Below are positions 45,194 through 61,361 of a DNA stretch of 64,000 nucleotides, in pieces. How positions within the stretch are numbered: the stretch's first letter is position 1; every line of letters begins with the position of its first letter. The position numbers were made by a program, and so were the translations under genes. Below the pieces are notes generated by a model. That model saw only the letters and a list, made by a program, of their open reading frames with translations. It was not told the origin of the DNA and searched no databases. The stretch is taken from NCBI RefSeq assembly GCF_016808335.1, contig NC_053138.1, positions 59,860,951 through 59,924,950 on the forward strand. Direction: 5' to 3'. This DNA comes from Panicum virgatum. Taxonomy: Eukaryota; Streptophyta; Magnoliopsida; Poales; Poaceae.

Positions 45194-45758
45194 TGAGTAA
45201 AAAAACGAAAAGAGTCTCTCTCTGGTCAACAAGTGAGGACCCCTGCGGCCCTGCCCACATCTTCTTTCCTTTTCCTAGTGCGGCACTCACGGAGGCGTGG
45301 AAACGGGTGAAATGAGACAGATTCTACCTTCCCGGGAGCAGAACTCTGGAAGGGAAAGGCTGCTGAGCTTCGCCAGGTAAATATCTCTGATCTGTAGTAT
45401 TCTGGATGTTATGTTCTCCTAGTATTTTTCTTGCAAGCTGCATCTTATTCAAATTGGACCCATTCTGGCGCTACCTGCATGACAATCATGAAGACCTTCA
45501 TCCAATGATTCGATTTCTTGTATCTTCATCGCGAGATTGGTGACTCTGGCAAGGAAGCTGGAGGACACCGAATTCATTGCATCCTTGAAAGAGATAAAAT
45601 TTCTGCTTAACCAAAAAAGGTTAAAAACGTTGTACTTCAAAAACAGTGGAGGAAATCGGGAAAAAAATTTAAGCTAAGTTTTATTTGCACTTTGTGGGAC
45701 TAATATATGCTTTATCTCGTGGCATAGTGCCCCTCTGTAATCAGGAAAAGAAAACGAA

Positions 45759-47554
45759 ATGGTTGGTGAATCTAGCAGATGTCGTAACCTGGAGAGTATG
45801 GTACAAGACATACAAGCAAAACTATGCAAGCTATCATTAGAACTTTTATCAGATATCACAGACAACTTCTCAGATGAGCGAGAGATTGGCAGAGGTGGTT
45901 TTGGAGTGGTTTATAAGGTAAAATAAATTTCTGTCTTTCCAACCTCCGAAAATAAAAAACATGCAGCCTCATTTAATTCACAAAAGCATGTATGTATTAA
46001 CAATGACTTTGCATAGGGAGTGCTCGAAAATGCGGATGTAGTTGCTGTGAAGAAGCTTGTGTCCATGCCAGGAGTTAATGATGTACAATTTGAGAACGAG
46101 GTTTATCATCTTATGATGCTTAAGCACAAAAATATAGTTCGTTTTCTAGGATACTGCTTTGAAACACGACATCTATGCATACTGCATAACGGGAGATATT
46201 GTTTTGCGGAGATGCCAGAAAAGTTGCTTTGCTTGGAATATCTGCCAAATGGAAGCCTTGACAGACATATTTCAGGTACATTGGAATATTTGCATACTTA
46301 TAATACAATGATATGCCAGGGAAGTATTGTATAATGCTGATGTTGATTTGTAAACAATAGAGAAGAGAACACATGCTAGAATCCAAATAGTTTTTTTTGC
46401 TGTGCAACCAAAACCATCAGATTTATGTCCTATATGGAGTCTCTGCTGTTCATTTTCTTTTCTCGAACACTCTGTTGTTCATCTTTCACATGCAGATGAA
46501 TCTTGTGGACTTGATTGGCACAAGCGTTACGGAATAATTAGGGGCATCTGTTCTGGTTTACATTACCTTCATGAGGAAAGCCAAACAAATACTCCGATAA
46601 TACACTTGGATCTAAAGCCTGGCAATATATTGCTAACAAATGAGATGGTGCCGAGAATTGCGGATTTTGGTCTCTCCAGGCTCTTTGGTGAACAACAATC
46701 TCATATTTATGCTACGAATACGGGTGGATCATTGTAAGTTGAATGCTCCCATGATAATTACTTTATGCGATATCTGAAATGCATTTATGGCCCTCCATGT
46801 TGTTATGTAGTGGTTACATGGCACCAGAATACTTGCACAAAGGAATAATAACAAAGAAGTCAGACATATTCAGCTTGGGAGTAATAGTCATAGAAATAAT
46901 CACTGGACGCAGAGACACCCCTGATAGTACTGGGTTGTCTATGCCGGATTTCATTGAGAATGTAAGAATATTTTTTTTTCGCGACCGTGTCTGAGCACGT
47001 TTTTCATTAAGAGGAGAATGTAAGAGTATTTTGCCCACGTGCATTGAACATGTTGTGGACTTGTGGAGTTATTTTTCCCCCTTTGCACTGTACTGCTCTA
47101 GCTCTGAATACCAGTTCCACAGGTGCTTGAAAAGTGGAGGAATCGCTTGGAAGACTCAAGGTGCACATCACTGGAAAAGAGTTGCCAGCAAATAAGAAGA
47201 TGCATTGAAATGGGTCTAAACTGTGTGCAATTTGATGAGACTAACAGACCCACAGTAAAAGAAATTATCGATAGTCTTAAAAGGCAGGATGATATGAATT
47301 TACATGTTATCAATGAGGAAAAGTTACCGGCAGACCAGGTAGAACAACTTGCACGAGCACCGCAGGAGAGCCTGAATGCCGGATCTCCTCCTCGACAGAA
47401 TGTTCCTGATGAGAATGTACCTCATCGACGGTATGTTCCTATTGAGGATGTGCCTCCTCAACAGTATGTTCCAGCAAAGGAGCCACCTCCACATGTTTAC
47501 CCAGCAAGTGGATTCATTTGTCTATTTCTTCCTCTGGTTTCTTTGGTATTTTAG
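45759..47554 (+). CDS. Receptor-like cytoplasmic kinase fused to a DA1-derived tail
   Basis: Exons 45759-45917, 46017-46275, 46496-46733, 46811-46961 and 47123-47554 give 412 aa. The kinase domain is complete: glycine loop [10 protein letters not shown] (43-52), ATP lysine K65 in VAVKK, helix-C E81, catalytic loop HLDLKPGN (176-183, so a non-RD kinase), DFG 196-198 and APE 223-225. It resembles the grass RLCK group with an [21 protein letters not shown] start and has no signal peptide or membrane segment. From residue 342 (47342 in DNA) the frame runs straight into DA1 sequence with no intron: [14 protein letters not shown], a broken UIM2 (L to P), then the VP-rich spacer to PASGF. The donor used there by the intact DA1 copy (CAG|GTGTCT) reads CATTTGTCT here, so translation stops at 47554. 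An upstream untranslated exon ending near 45,376 is possible. Confidence 0.8.
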
Positions 47555-47837
47555 TATAGCATTTCAACATTGCTATGAAACAGGGATATGACCCAGCCAG
47601 TACTCTAACCAAATTTCTCAAAAAACAAAACAAACATAAGACTTTTTGCAATAAAAGTAAGTGTGTTCTTTCAAGGTAGAGTTTTCCAAGAGAACTCATG
47701 GAACGATTAGCTCTACACATATGCTAACAGGCATGTGTAACTAAGTTATCATATGAGACTGCAAATTTCAAGGTCCACTCCGATTGTCTATTAGCATTCC
47801 ATCACTGACTTGACCAGAAGTCCTGTTATTTGTGTAG

Positions 47838-50800
47838 GACTTGTGCTGGATGCGATGACCCAATTGGCCATGGCCGTTTCCTTAGTTGTATGGGTTCAGT
47901 TTGGCATCCTGAGTGCTTCAGATGTTTTGCTTGCATCAAGCCCATATCCGAGTATGAGGTATATGAGAGTATTATGTTTGTATATATTAGCATTCTTCAA
48001 TTAAATCAACTGATTGATGATAGTGCTTCTTTTGTGCAGTTTTCTATGCGCAAAGATCAGCCCTACCACAGATCCTGCTACAAAGAGTGTTTTCATCCAA
48101 AATGCGATGTTTGTGACAACTTTGTAAGTGTCCACAATTCAATTGTATGATAAGCATGAAAATATTAGTCAGAATTATATTTTTGATCTGTCTATATAAC
48201 TATAATTACGTTTTCCTTCCCTAGATTCCAACAAATAGACATGGCCTCATTGAATACCGAGCACATCCTTTCTGGATGCAGAAGTACTGTCCTTCACATG
48301 AAGATGATGGCACTCCTAGGTGCTGCAGTTGTGAAAGAATGGAGGTCAGTACAAGGTTTTATATCTGTCAATGAGAAAAGTTCCCCTGGCCAGTTCCTGG
48401 GTGGGAGCTGTTAACTTTTCACTGACATTTGAAAACACTAGTCTATCAACCCGTGCTCCCGCACAGAATAATTAGAATTAATATAAAAATAAGCCTTATA
48501 GCTAATAATTATAATTATCTCTACCTCACACCTCTTTCCCCTATTAAATATTCTAACACATACTCTAATATATATATTTATCATTATCTAGTTGCAATGG
48601 ATCTCATTTTGCATCACACATCTATGCATGTTTGATATATGTTATGAAATATTTATTTGTAAATTGGTATTTTTATCTCATCCATCATACATCAATACAT
48701 GGTGACATATATCGTGGGTAGCATTTTTATAAAAACAATAATATAAATGATGTATTAATAATGATAGAAATAATAATTTACAAGTTTATATTGGTGCACT
48801 CTAATATTTTGTTGCACTTATATAATTTATATTCAAATGTAGGGGCTGTTTTAAATTTTTACAATGTTATGCAAATTTATGGGATCATTTATATTTTTTT
48901 TATAATAGCATAGGTGGGTAATTTACACGAAGATTAGGTGGTTACTTTAGATTTTTTTTCTATATTTGCAGAGGTGGGTAATTTACATGAAGATTAGGGG
49001 GTTAGTTCAGTTTTTTTATAATGCAGATGTGTGTAATTTAGATACAATATTTAGGATTTACTTTAGTCTATTTTTATAATGGCAAAGGTAGTTAATTTAT
49101 TAGAAAAAATAACAGATCCAACAACTATTATGATTAGAGTTTTTTTTGGAGAAAGATACCAGAAAGGTGTCTCGTATCTGATTCATATCAAGAAAAACAA
49201 TTGGTGATACAAAAGGACAACTTGACACAAAATGACATAAAGGAAATAAAATTACATCGAAGAGTTTTACACGAAGATTAGAGGGTTACTTCATATTTTT
49301 TTATAATGGTAGAGGTGGATAATTTACACGAAGATTAGGGGGTTAGTTCAGATTTTTTTTTATAATGACAGAGGTGGGTAATTTAGATAATGTTTAGTGG
49401 TCACTTTAGTCTTTTTTTCATAATGGCAAATGTGGGTAATTTATTAGAAAAGATAACAGATCCAACAACTATTATGATTATAGTTGTCAGATTGATGGCC
49501 AGATGTTTCTATATTTTGTAGGAATTTTTAGGATTTCTCTATTTTTTAAGTGTCCACCTAGGATCCTAGGTGGCTTCAAATGAGCCTCCAATTAGTAATA
49601 GTAAAATAAGATACCACTTATTTACTTGAAATCAATAGATCACTAACGCCAGCATAAATATTTGTAAGGAGCTATATCACTTCGTTCCAATGCTCTTGTT
49701 CTTGCTGTCGCAATTTTTGGTTGTTACCATGCACTTCGGTGCTAGAGTTTTAGGAATACCGAATACCAGCACAGTACCCCAGCCAACTTGTGGTTTTGGC
49801 CCATGCCACCAATGTGCTGTGTGGTGATAACTGATACAAGACCTGCATGGAGAGTTTAGATATGTTCGAGCAGCTTATAACCCAATTTTTCCAAACATAA
49901 TACCTCTCAGTTAAATATTTTTCACAAATGATGATAAAAGTGTAAGCAGGTGTTGCCTAGAGTGATCGAGTACGCAACATTAGATGATGGGAGGAAACTC
50001 TGCTTTGAATGCCGCCTCAATTCAATAATGGATACTCCAGAATGTCAACACGTTTGTATGGACATTCAAGAATTTTTTGAAGGTTTGAACATGAAAGTAG
50101 AACAGCAAATTCCATCACTTTTGGTTGAGAGACAGGCTCTGAATGAAGCATTGGAAGCTGAGAAAAATGTAAGTGATACGAAATAGTTATTTGGTGTGCA
50201 CAACACTTAACATACTCCTAAACTTATGCCATTTTAGTCTGCTTTGTTTAAGGGGCACCACCTACCCGAAACCAGAGGTCTATGTCTTTCTGAAGAGCAA
50301 ATTGTCAGAACGGTGAGTTCTTTATATATTGATGCAATCTGTTGCATGGGTAAACTTTTAAGATATGCATGTACTGAGTGATGCTATTCTTCCAGATCTT
50401 AAAAAGACCACAGATCGGGCGAGGAAACAGAATCCTAGATGTGATTACAGGACCATACAAGCTGTCTCGGCAGTGTGAAGTGACTGCGATCCTTATATTA
50501 TATGGTCTACCAAGGTACATTATTTTACCTTTATTTTTCCTCATGTATTGTTTATTCAGGTCATCCATGAAGCAAAACTTCCGGCAGTTCAATTGTGAAC
50601 CTTTAATGGACCATGAACTTATGATGTTCTTGTGTCTGAAGCATAGCTAGATAGGTCTTCTTACTTCTCAATTTCTCATTAATATAATGGCTGCACAGGT
50701 TACTAACTGGATCCATTCTTGCCCACGAGATGATGCATGCATATCTTCGTCTCAAAGGTAACTTGTTTATGCTCCCATTTTTTCTTGGACCTCACATGTA

Positions 50801-51198
50801 TCGTCATCAGTTCATCACTTTATGCACTTACTTTTCTTCCATAAAAGGACAATTTCCACTCCTATTGCTGGCATGATTTTCTTTCTATAGGTTTCCGAAA
50901 TCTTAGTATTGAGGTTGAAGAGGGCATCTGCCAAGTTCTGTCCCACCTGTGGCTAGAGTCAGAAATCATCGCTGGTTCCAGTAGCAACGTCGCATCGTCA
51001 TCTTCAGCACCTACCTTCAAGAAGGGCACGATGACCGAATTTGAGAAGAAGCTCGGAGCATTCTTCAAGAACCAGATCGAGACGGATTCTTCCGAGGTAT
51101 ATGGAGGTGGGTTCAGAGCTGGCTACCTGGCTGTCCAGCGCTATGGCTTGAGGACGACCCTTGATCAAATGAAGCTGACAGGGTCTTTCCCCTGTTGA
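47838..51198 (+). CDS. Stranded DA1-type LIM/peptidase exon block, second copy
   Basis: Eight exons equivalent to exons 4-11 of the intact gene: 47838-47958, 48040-48123, 48225-48344, 49950-50168, 50253-50312, 50396-50514, 50699-50757 and 50891-51198. Each has good splice signals and mutually consistent phases. The LIM cysteines, HEMMH and the EEGICQVL helix are all kept. Differences include a new acceptor for the 49950 exon (adding two codons, after a deletion of about 180 bp relative to copy one), a loss of serine/threonine codons near the C-terminus, and a C-terminal C instead of Y. It has no start codon or promoter of its own. It could be the 3' half of a kinase-LIM-peptidase gene through an unseen donor, a separate short transcript, or a young pseudogene. 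Exon integrity argues for recent or continuing constraint. Confidence 0.65.
48438..49612 (-). mobile_element. 1,175-bp Helitron in an intron of the second DA1 copy
   Basis: On the minus strand the element starts TCTTATTTTACTATTACTAA and ends GCGGGAGCACGGG...CTAG, with a 3' hairpin (CTGTGC/GCACGG) before the end, as in grass Helitrons. It lies exactly between host A (48437) and host T (49613). The intact DA1 copy has the uninterrupted host sequence GAAACATACCACTTATTTAC near 41,020, an empty site. There is no helicase gene, so it is non-autonomous. The interior contains diverged repeats of AGGTGGGTAATTTA...AGATTAGG. Confidence 0.93.
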
Positions 51199-56286
<5,088 letters not shown>

Positions 56287-57012
56287 ACATTTATCTGCAA
56301 CTGCGACAGGAACACGTTTTCTTGGGGGATAATTAGACTTTCTTGCCAAGTTTATTTTACTTTCTTGTGGTTGTAGTGGAATGTGTGACAGGATAATAAT
56401 TAATTTGGTTTGTTGCTGTATCCTCCAGATTTTCTGTGATGCGCAAGTCTTAGGCACCATGTTTGTAATATACTGTTATTTAGAACCAGAAGTTATTACC
56501 TGGATGAAAAGGCACAGTGAATAAGTCTGCCGTCCGAATGCATGCAAAGTCTTGGACGATGAATAGATATAAAAGCTTATGGTTGGCGCAATGTTTTTTT
56601 TTTGATAGTTTGGTGCAATGGTTTGATCTAGGAGATGCAAGTTGGTACCCCTAAGGGGTAACCGTGGACCATCTTTAGTTTAAATTCTTTTTTTTTGTTT
56701 GAAAAACTACTTTTATTCATTAAACTGAGGAGGATTGGTTTGCCAAGCCGAAGCATTTCGGTTTCTGGCTCCAGTGCAAAGGTAGCCTCTCAGTCTCGAC
56801 TAGTATTTTTTTTCTTGTCACCTGAGACATGCAGATTGAGACGACTTGTGCTGCCATCTCAAGTTGATTTGGCTTGAATTTTGGGAAACGTACTGTACGA
56901 ATTATGATAGTAGTGGACTGCTAGCTTTCTTTGATTTCTCAAGGCTGTTGCTTACTAACTCCCTTTGTAGTTGGAGTATTTGTGAAGATTATTTTTGCTT
57001 GACACCTGCCTC

Positions 57013-57017
<5 letters not shown>
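56287..57017. other. 3' flank of LYSA and spacer
   Basis: The 3' untranslated region is followed by AT-rich spacer. No gene is supported. Confidence 0.5.
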
Positions 57018-57056
<39 letters not shown>

Positions 57057-57256
57057 CCGCCCCCTCGTCTCCCCGCCCCCTCTCTCCTCTCCCGTCTCTC
57101 CTCCTCCTCTCTCCGTCTCCTCTCTCTCTCTCCGCTCCCTTCTCTCTCTCCCTCTTCCCTCTCATTCTCTCTCTCTCTCTCTCTCGATCTCTCATCCTCC
57201 TCTCTCTCTCTCATCTCGTCCATCTCTCTCCGTCCTCTCTCTCTCTCTCTCTCTCC
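57018..57256. repeat. (CT)n-rich polypyrimidine tract
   Basis: About 240 bp of almost pure C and T, with long CTCTCT runs interrupted by CCCTC, CGTCT and a few purines. Open frames through it on both strands are low-complexity artefacts. Confidence 0.95.
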
Positions 57257-58226
57257 TCTCATGATTTGTGCTGCTGTTGGCTAGTTCTAGTTGACGGTTG
57301 TTGTTCGTTTTGTTAATAATCAGTCCATTCATTTGGTCAGCCCGTCGGCTTGCTGCCATTCTGGTTCACAATTTTCCTCCTATCCACTCACTCGGCTTTT
57401 GGTGGCCGGGTTCTCATCTCAGACGCCGAAAAAACGGCTGCAATGAGAGATGTTTGCCGCTGGTGATTTGCTGCACTCAGCGCTAAGGAAGTCCACGAAA
57501 GTTTGTACCCGGCTAACCCAGTGGATTATGGCCGGCCCAGTTTACGGTGCGGTCACCTCTTTCTACCGGTAGCAGCTCAATCATCCAGGTGCTCCGTGGA
57601 CGTATCTTCGTTTTTATTTGTTCGTGCACAAATTCTATTTCATTTCTGCAGTAAATTGTTGTTGTGTGATGCATGCGACAGTGGGATAGTTTCTCAGTTT
57701 TTATTTGTTTTCTGTCCTTTTTTCAGTGCTGTTATTATATTATTAGACAAATTGGTGAGCATGCTCTATGTTCTGAATGTTTATTAGAAAATATTCAGTG
57801 TATTCATTGCTATCTGACTATTCAGACGACTGAATCAGTGTTCAGTAAATCCTAAATGTACAAAGTGTTTTAGTTTTAATTTTTCTGAAACCACTATATA
57901 CAGTTGAAGATTTTGTACAAACAAGAGCAATTGGTAATATTTATTCAGTCTGTCAAGCTCAGTAATTAACAACTCTTCTAGTATGGCTCGAGACGCACCT
58001 TCATCATCATCAAGGCTAACTCGGTTTTAATAAGATGTGCACTGTTCTTTACTTTTGATTGAAAATAAATGGTTGTGTCACTCAGTTTTTATTTCTCTTG
58101 TACATATGACGTGGTATACTCTGATAGGTCCAAAATGTGGTTGATAAATGAAAACAAAATCACCCGGATGATGGGTAGACACTCCTTGCCTCGGCTGCTC
58201 GGCATCTTCTTCTGGCCATTTCGGGG
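57257..58226. other. Intergenic, no gene seen
   Basis: AT-rich spacer upstream of PIG-X. Short open frames (such as 57503-57787) show no domain. Confidence 0.5.
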
Positions 58227-58310
58227 TTGGCCCAGTCAGAGTTCAGTTGGCCCAGCCGAATTGGGTGAGCCCAATTCCAGGACCCAGAGGCCCCGCTCGG
58301 CGGCCCACAC
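58227..58310 (+). promoter_or_regulatory. GGCCCA-cluster promoter of PIG-X
   Basis: GGCCCA at 58229 and 58249, a nearby inverted AATTGGG/CCCAATT pair, and a further GGCCCA near 58,300. The cluster lies 200-275 bp upstream of the start codon. It is the same motif class as upstream of LYSA, LpxK, SNAPC1 and LIP2. Confidence 0.5.
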
Positions 58311-58503
58311 GCTCGCCGTCGCCGTCGTCGACCAGGCCGGCCCTCCGCCGCGACGAGATCCGCGCCACCCCCGCACGTGGGGACGCGCCACCTCCACACG
58401 GGCACCGGCGAGAGGGCTGCGCCCTGCATCCCGCGCCCCACTTCCTTCTCTGATCTCTCTGCCCCCCGAGCTGGGTGCGTCGCCTTCTCCTCCTCCTGTT
58501 CCT

Positions 58504-60731
58504 ATGGCAGTGGCGGGCGGCCCGTGCTTGCTCACCGTGGCGCTCGCCGCCGCTTGGATCTCCGCCGCGGCCGCCTCGTCGTCGCCTGAGCAGGTACGTG
58601 GGGATGGGCGGGTGCTCCTGGTTCAGGCGGATTTACATACGCGCAATTTGCGACCGACGTCTCGTTGGTTCGGATTTGGTGGTTGTGGCTCGCGTACTCG
58701 CGTCCATGTATAGCCTGTAGAAGGGTTTCGGAAAGCATTCATTCGTAGCTGATTAGCAGTTAGGTTCAGTGGTGTGGCTTAAATTTACTTTTAGATAGGA
58801 TGCTACAAGCGATGTAAATGCTGAAATTTACTTGGTAATTTAAAGAAGGTGTGAATCCATCCCAAGTTCGATTTAAATGTGTGCCCGTTCAGGTCCGGTG
58901 GACTGAGGTACTTAGCTGTATCTTTACGGATTACTTCTAGTTAGTTATGTATGTGGTGCTTTGAATTTTGACTCCCTTTTGTTTTTGTTCTGAGTTGTTT
59001 AAGCCTGTGTGGGCAAGTTTTAATTATTGTACTGCACAGGCAGGTAGAAGCCAGAAATCCATCAATTGTATTCCCTGCTCTAGGACGTACATTGGCGATG
59101 AATATCTCTACACCTTCACTGACCAGCTTACTCCCCACCGTGGCTTGGCCGAAATGTCTGACTCTGGTGAATTGTGCAAAGGGCTTACTGATGCTGTTGA
59201 AGTGCCTACACTCTCAGAACTGCACCGGCAACTGGTTGGTGAAGGTTCTCACCGTCGTCTAGTCTATTCAGTGAAATTTGGTGCCCGTCAAGATGCCATG
59301 GTTAATTTCCTTGATGGCTATGATGCCCATCTGGTGATAATTGAGAAGCTCCCGAATGGGGTGTTTGCTGACCCATTTGAGCTACAGCATTTTGTTGAAC
59401 GCAAAGGTGAATTCTAACTCTGAGGAACACTGCAACTGCATTTTTATTTGCATTCTGATGAGTTTTTCTTTAATCTTGCAGTTTTCCTTGACGTTGCTGT
59501 TTTTGGAGACACCAACCTTGAACTACCCTCAGCTTTATCCAACAGGTCAACTGTTGAGATTCATTTTGATCTCAAGCCCAGCACTTTAACAAACTGTAAC
59601 ATTGTAATAGACCTGCCTCTCCATGCTAGATACCCGGTAAGGTCCTACAGACTAACGTTGGCAATAATAAACACTATTAATTTGAATTATTTGGCTCCTG
59701 CTACCTGTCATAGAGAACATCACTTGTTGCCTTTTTGCTTGTAACTTACTAGCTATGGATAAGCTGTTATGCTGAAAATTCTGTCTGCAAATCCAGCATC
59801 CAGGTTTTGCCTTATCAAGTGAGAAATTGATGTGCATGAATGTTTTATAATATTCAACAACTTGGCGGTACTTAGTGGTACATGATTTCCATGATGGACA
59901 TTAAATAGTGCATGCTGAAAAATAAAAGCCTCCTATGTTGGGGCACATTGGTACATAATAATAGTGGATATATGCTTCCCTCCATTTGACATGTTTTAGA
60001 ACATGGGCCTAATAGATAGACATAAACTGTCCTGCAACTTTAATAATTTCTGATTAATTTTGCTTCAGCGTACAAATATTATCTGTCTATGGATTTATGC
60101 AACTGTTATGGACCATCCCTCGTGCATGCTACCTTAAAAATTTCCAAGAAATTTCAAGGAAAAAAAACATTTTGGCACTGCTTAGAATTCTGATGGACTA
60201 GGTCCTGGAAAAATAACTTCAGCTTTGTAGTCAGCCGGGAGACAGGAAATCAGAACTGGATGATTTGTACGAGTAACAAACTAAAAATAACTATTGTCAT
60301 ATAGTTGTGGTTTACATGTTCTGTGATGCTGCAAACATGCCTGAAATGCACATGGTGTTCTGAAATTTAAAATACATTTCCTTCTTTATCATGTTCAACT
60401 CCTCACAGGCGTATTTAGCACAATCAATTGTCACTGAAGAAACTTTTGGTTGACTACTCACTTTGATGTTCAATTGCAGCCTCTTGATGCCAGTGGGCAT
60501 GCAACGGTTGAGTTTGGTAGCCCAGATTTGCTCCTGCGCTACAGAAAAAAGGAAATCAGTTCCGGTTCCTGTTTGTGGGTGCTTAAGGATCTCGAAGCCG
60601 CGCCCGTGGAGAAAGCTGCGTGGCGGATACCCTGCGGAGATGAAGCCCATATAGGATTTGTATCTAGCGTTACCTTTCTCTCGGCTCTTGTTTGTTCCAT
60701 GTCCATTGTTCTAGCCATTCTAGTTTTTTGA
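58504..60731 (+). CDS. PIGX: PIG-X subunit of GPI mannosyltransferase I
   Basis: Stabilises PIG-M, which adds the first mannose to GPI anchors in the ER lumen. Exons 58504-58593, 59040-59406, 59482-59636 and 60480-60731 give 287 aa in phase. An N-terminal signal peptide (CLLTVALAAAWISAAAASS) is encoded by exon 1. The lumenal PIG-X domain includes HRRLVYSVKFG, LPNGVFADPFEL, then FGDTNLELPSALSNRSTVEI and VIDLPLHARYP. A single C-terminal membrane helix ends the protein (about 263-287, FVSSVTFLSALVCSMSIVLA). NRS is a likely N-glycosylation sequon. This matches a type I ER protein with a lumenal domain. Between exons 1 and 2 a second acceptor (GCAG) lies four bases further on but would shift frame, so the first is used. 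Confidence 0.9.
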
Positions 60732-61009
60732 TGTATTCGGCTCCAGGCAAAGCTGGAATGAAGTAAAGAATGATGTTGGGAACCTTATATTCTTGTCGAT
60801 CAAGCAATCTGCAGGGGAGCAAAAAATGCCGCAAATAAATGATGCATAAATTTACACCCGCAGACGTTCCTCAATTAGATGGAGCTGTATGTAGTTGCAA
60901 AACAAAAATTGGAGAAAACAAAAGTAGAGATAGTGTATAGGAATTTACCTCAAACAGAGCAATGGAATCTGGTGCAGCACAGACAAGCACCAAAAGGGCT
61001 AGAGAAATC

Positions 61010-61361
61010 TGATTGAGGATGCTTTGCCGCCGTCGTTGCTCCGGTTGTTGATCGTCCCGGGCGGATGTTTTGCCGCCTTGGTTTGTTGGCTGGGTGGATG
61101 CTTTGCCACCTGAGTTTTTATGCATCCCTGATGATGGTGTATCTTTTAGCAGGTTCAGTTGCTTGGTCTTGTCGAGGTTTGGGGGTGGGTGTTCCCTCCT
61201 TTGTTGTTCTTGCTATTCTTATTTTGGTGTTGGAGTCGTCTGCCACTTGTTTGGTGGTGCGTTATAACCGCCTTAATAGCCTCTGCCTATTAAGGTTTGT
61301 ATCAGTCGTACTGCTTTTCTTTTAATGAAATACGTGCTTAGGCACGTTCGCGGGAAAAAAA
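61010..61361 (+). mobile_element. 5'-truncated LINE 3' end
   Basis: Ends in TTTTAATGAAATACGTGCTT, then AGGCACGTTCGCGGG, then seven A. The small hairpin (ACGTGC/GCACGT) just before the A-tail is common at the 3' ends of grass L1-type LINEs. The upstream part reads like a worn polyprotein tail. The 5' edge is approximate and no target duplication was recognised. Confidence 0.6.

Noticed and set aside
45449..45640. Minus-strand frame with a coiled-coil-like stretch (SSFLARVTNLAMKIQEIESL)
   Set aside because: It looks protein-like but is short, has no identified family, start or neighbouring exon, and lies in the leader region of the kinase gene. It is possibly a gene scrap, but this is not supportable.
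47338..47341. CAG|GTAGAA as a splice donor that would remove the DA1 tail from the kinase
   Set aside because: It would join in phase 0 to the LIM exon, which needs phase 2, and a stop follows within a few codons. It remains possible only with a different, unseen acceptor.
56989..57264. Low-complexity S/L- or R/E-rich open frames
   Set aside because: They are translations of the (CT)n tract on either strand.
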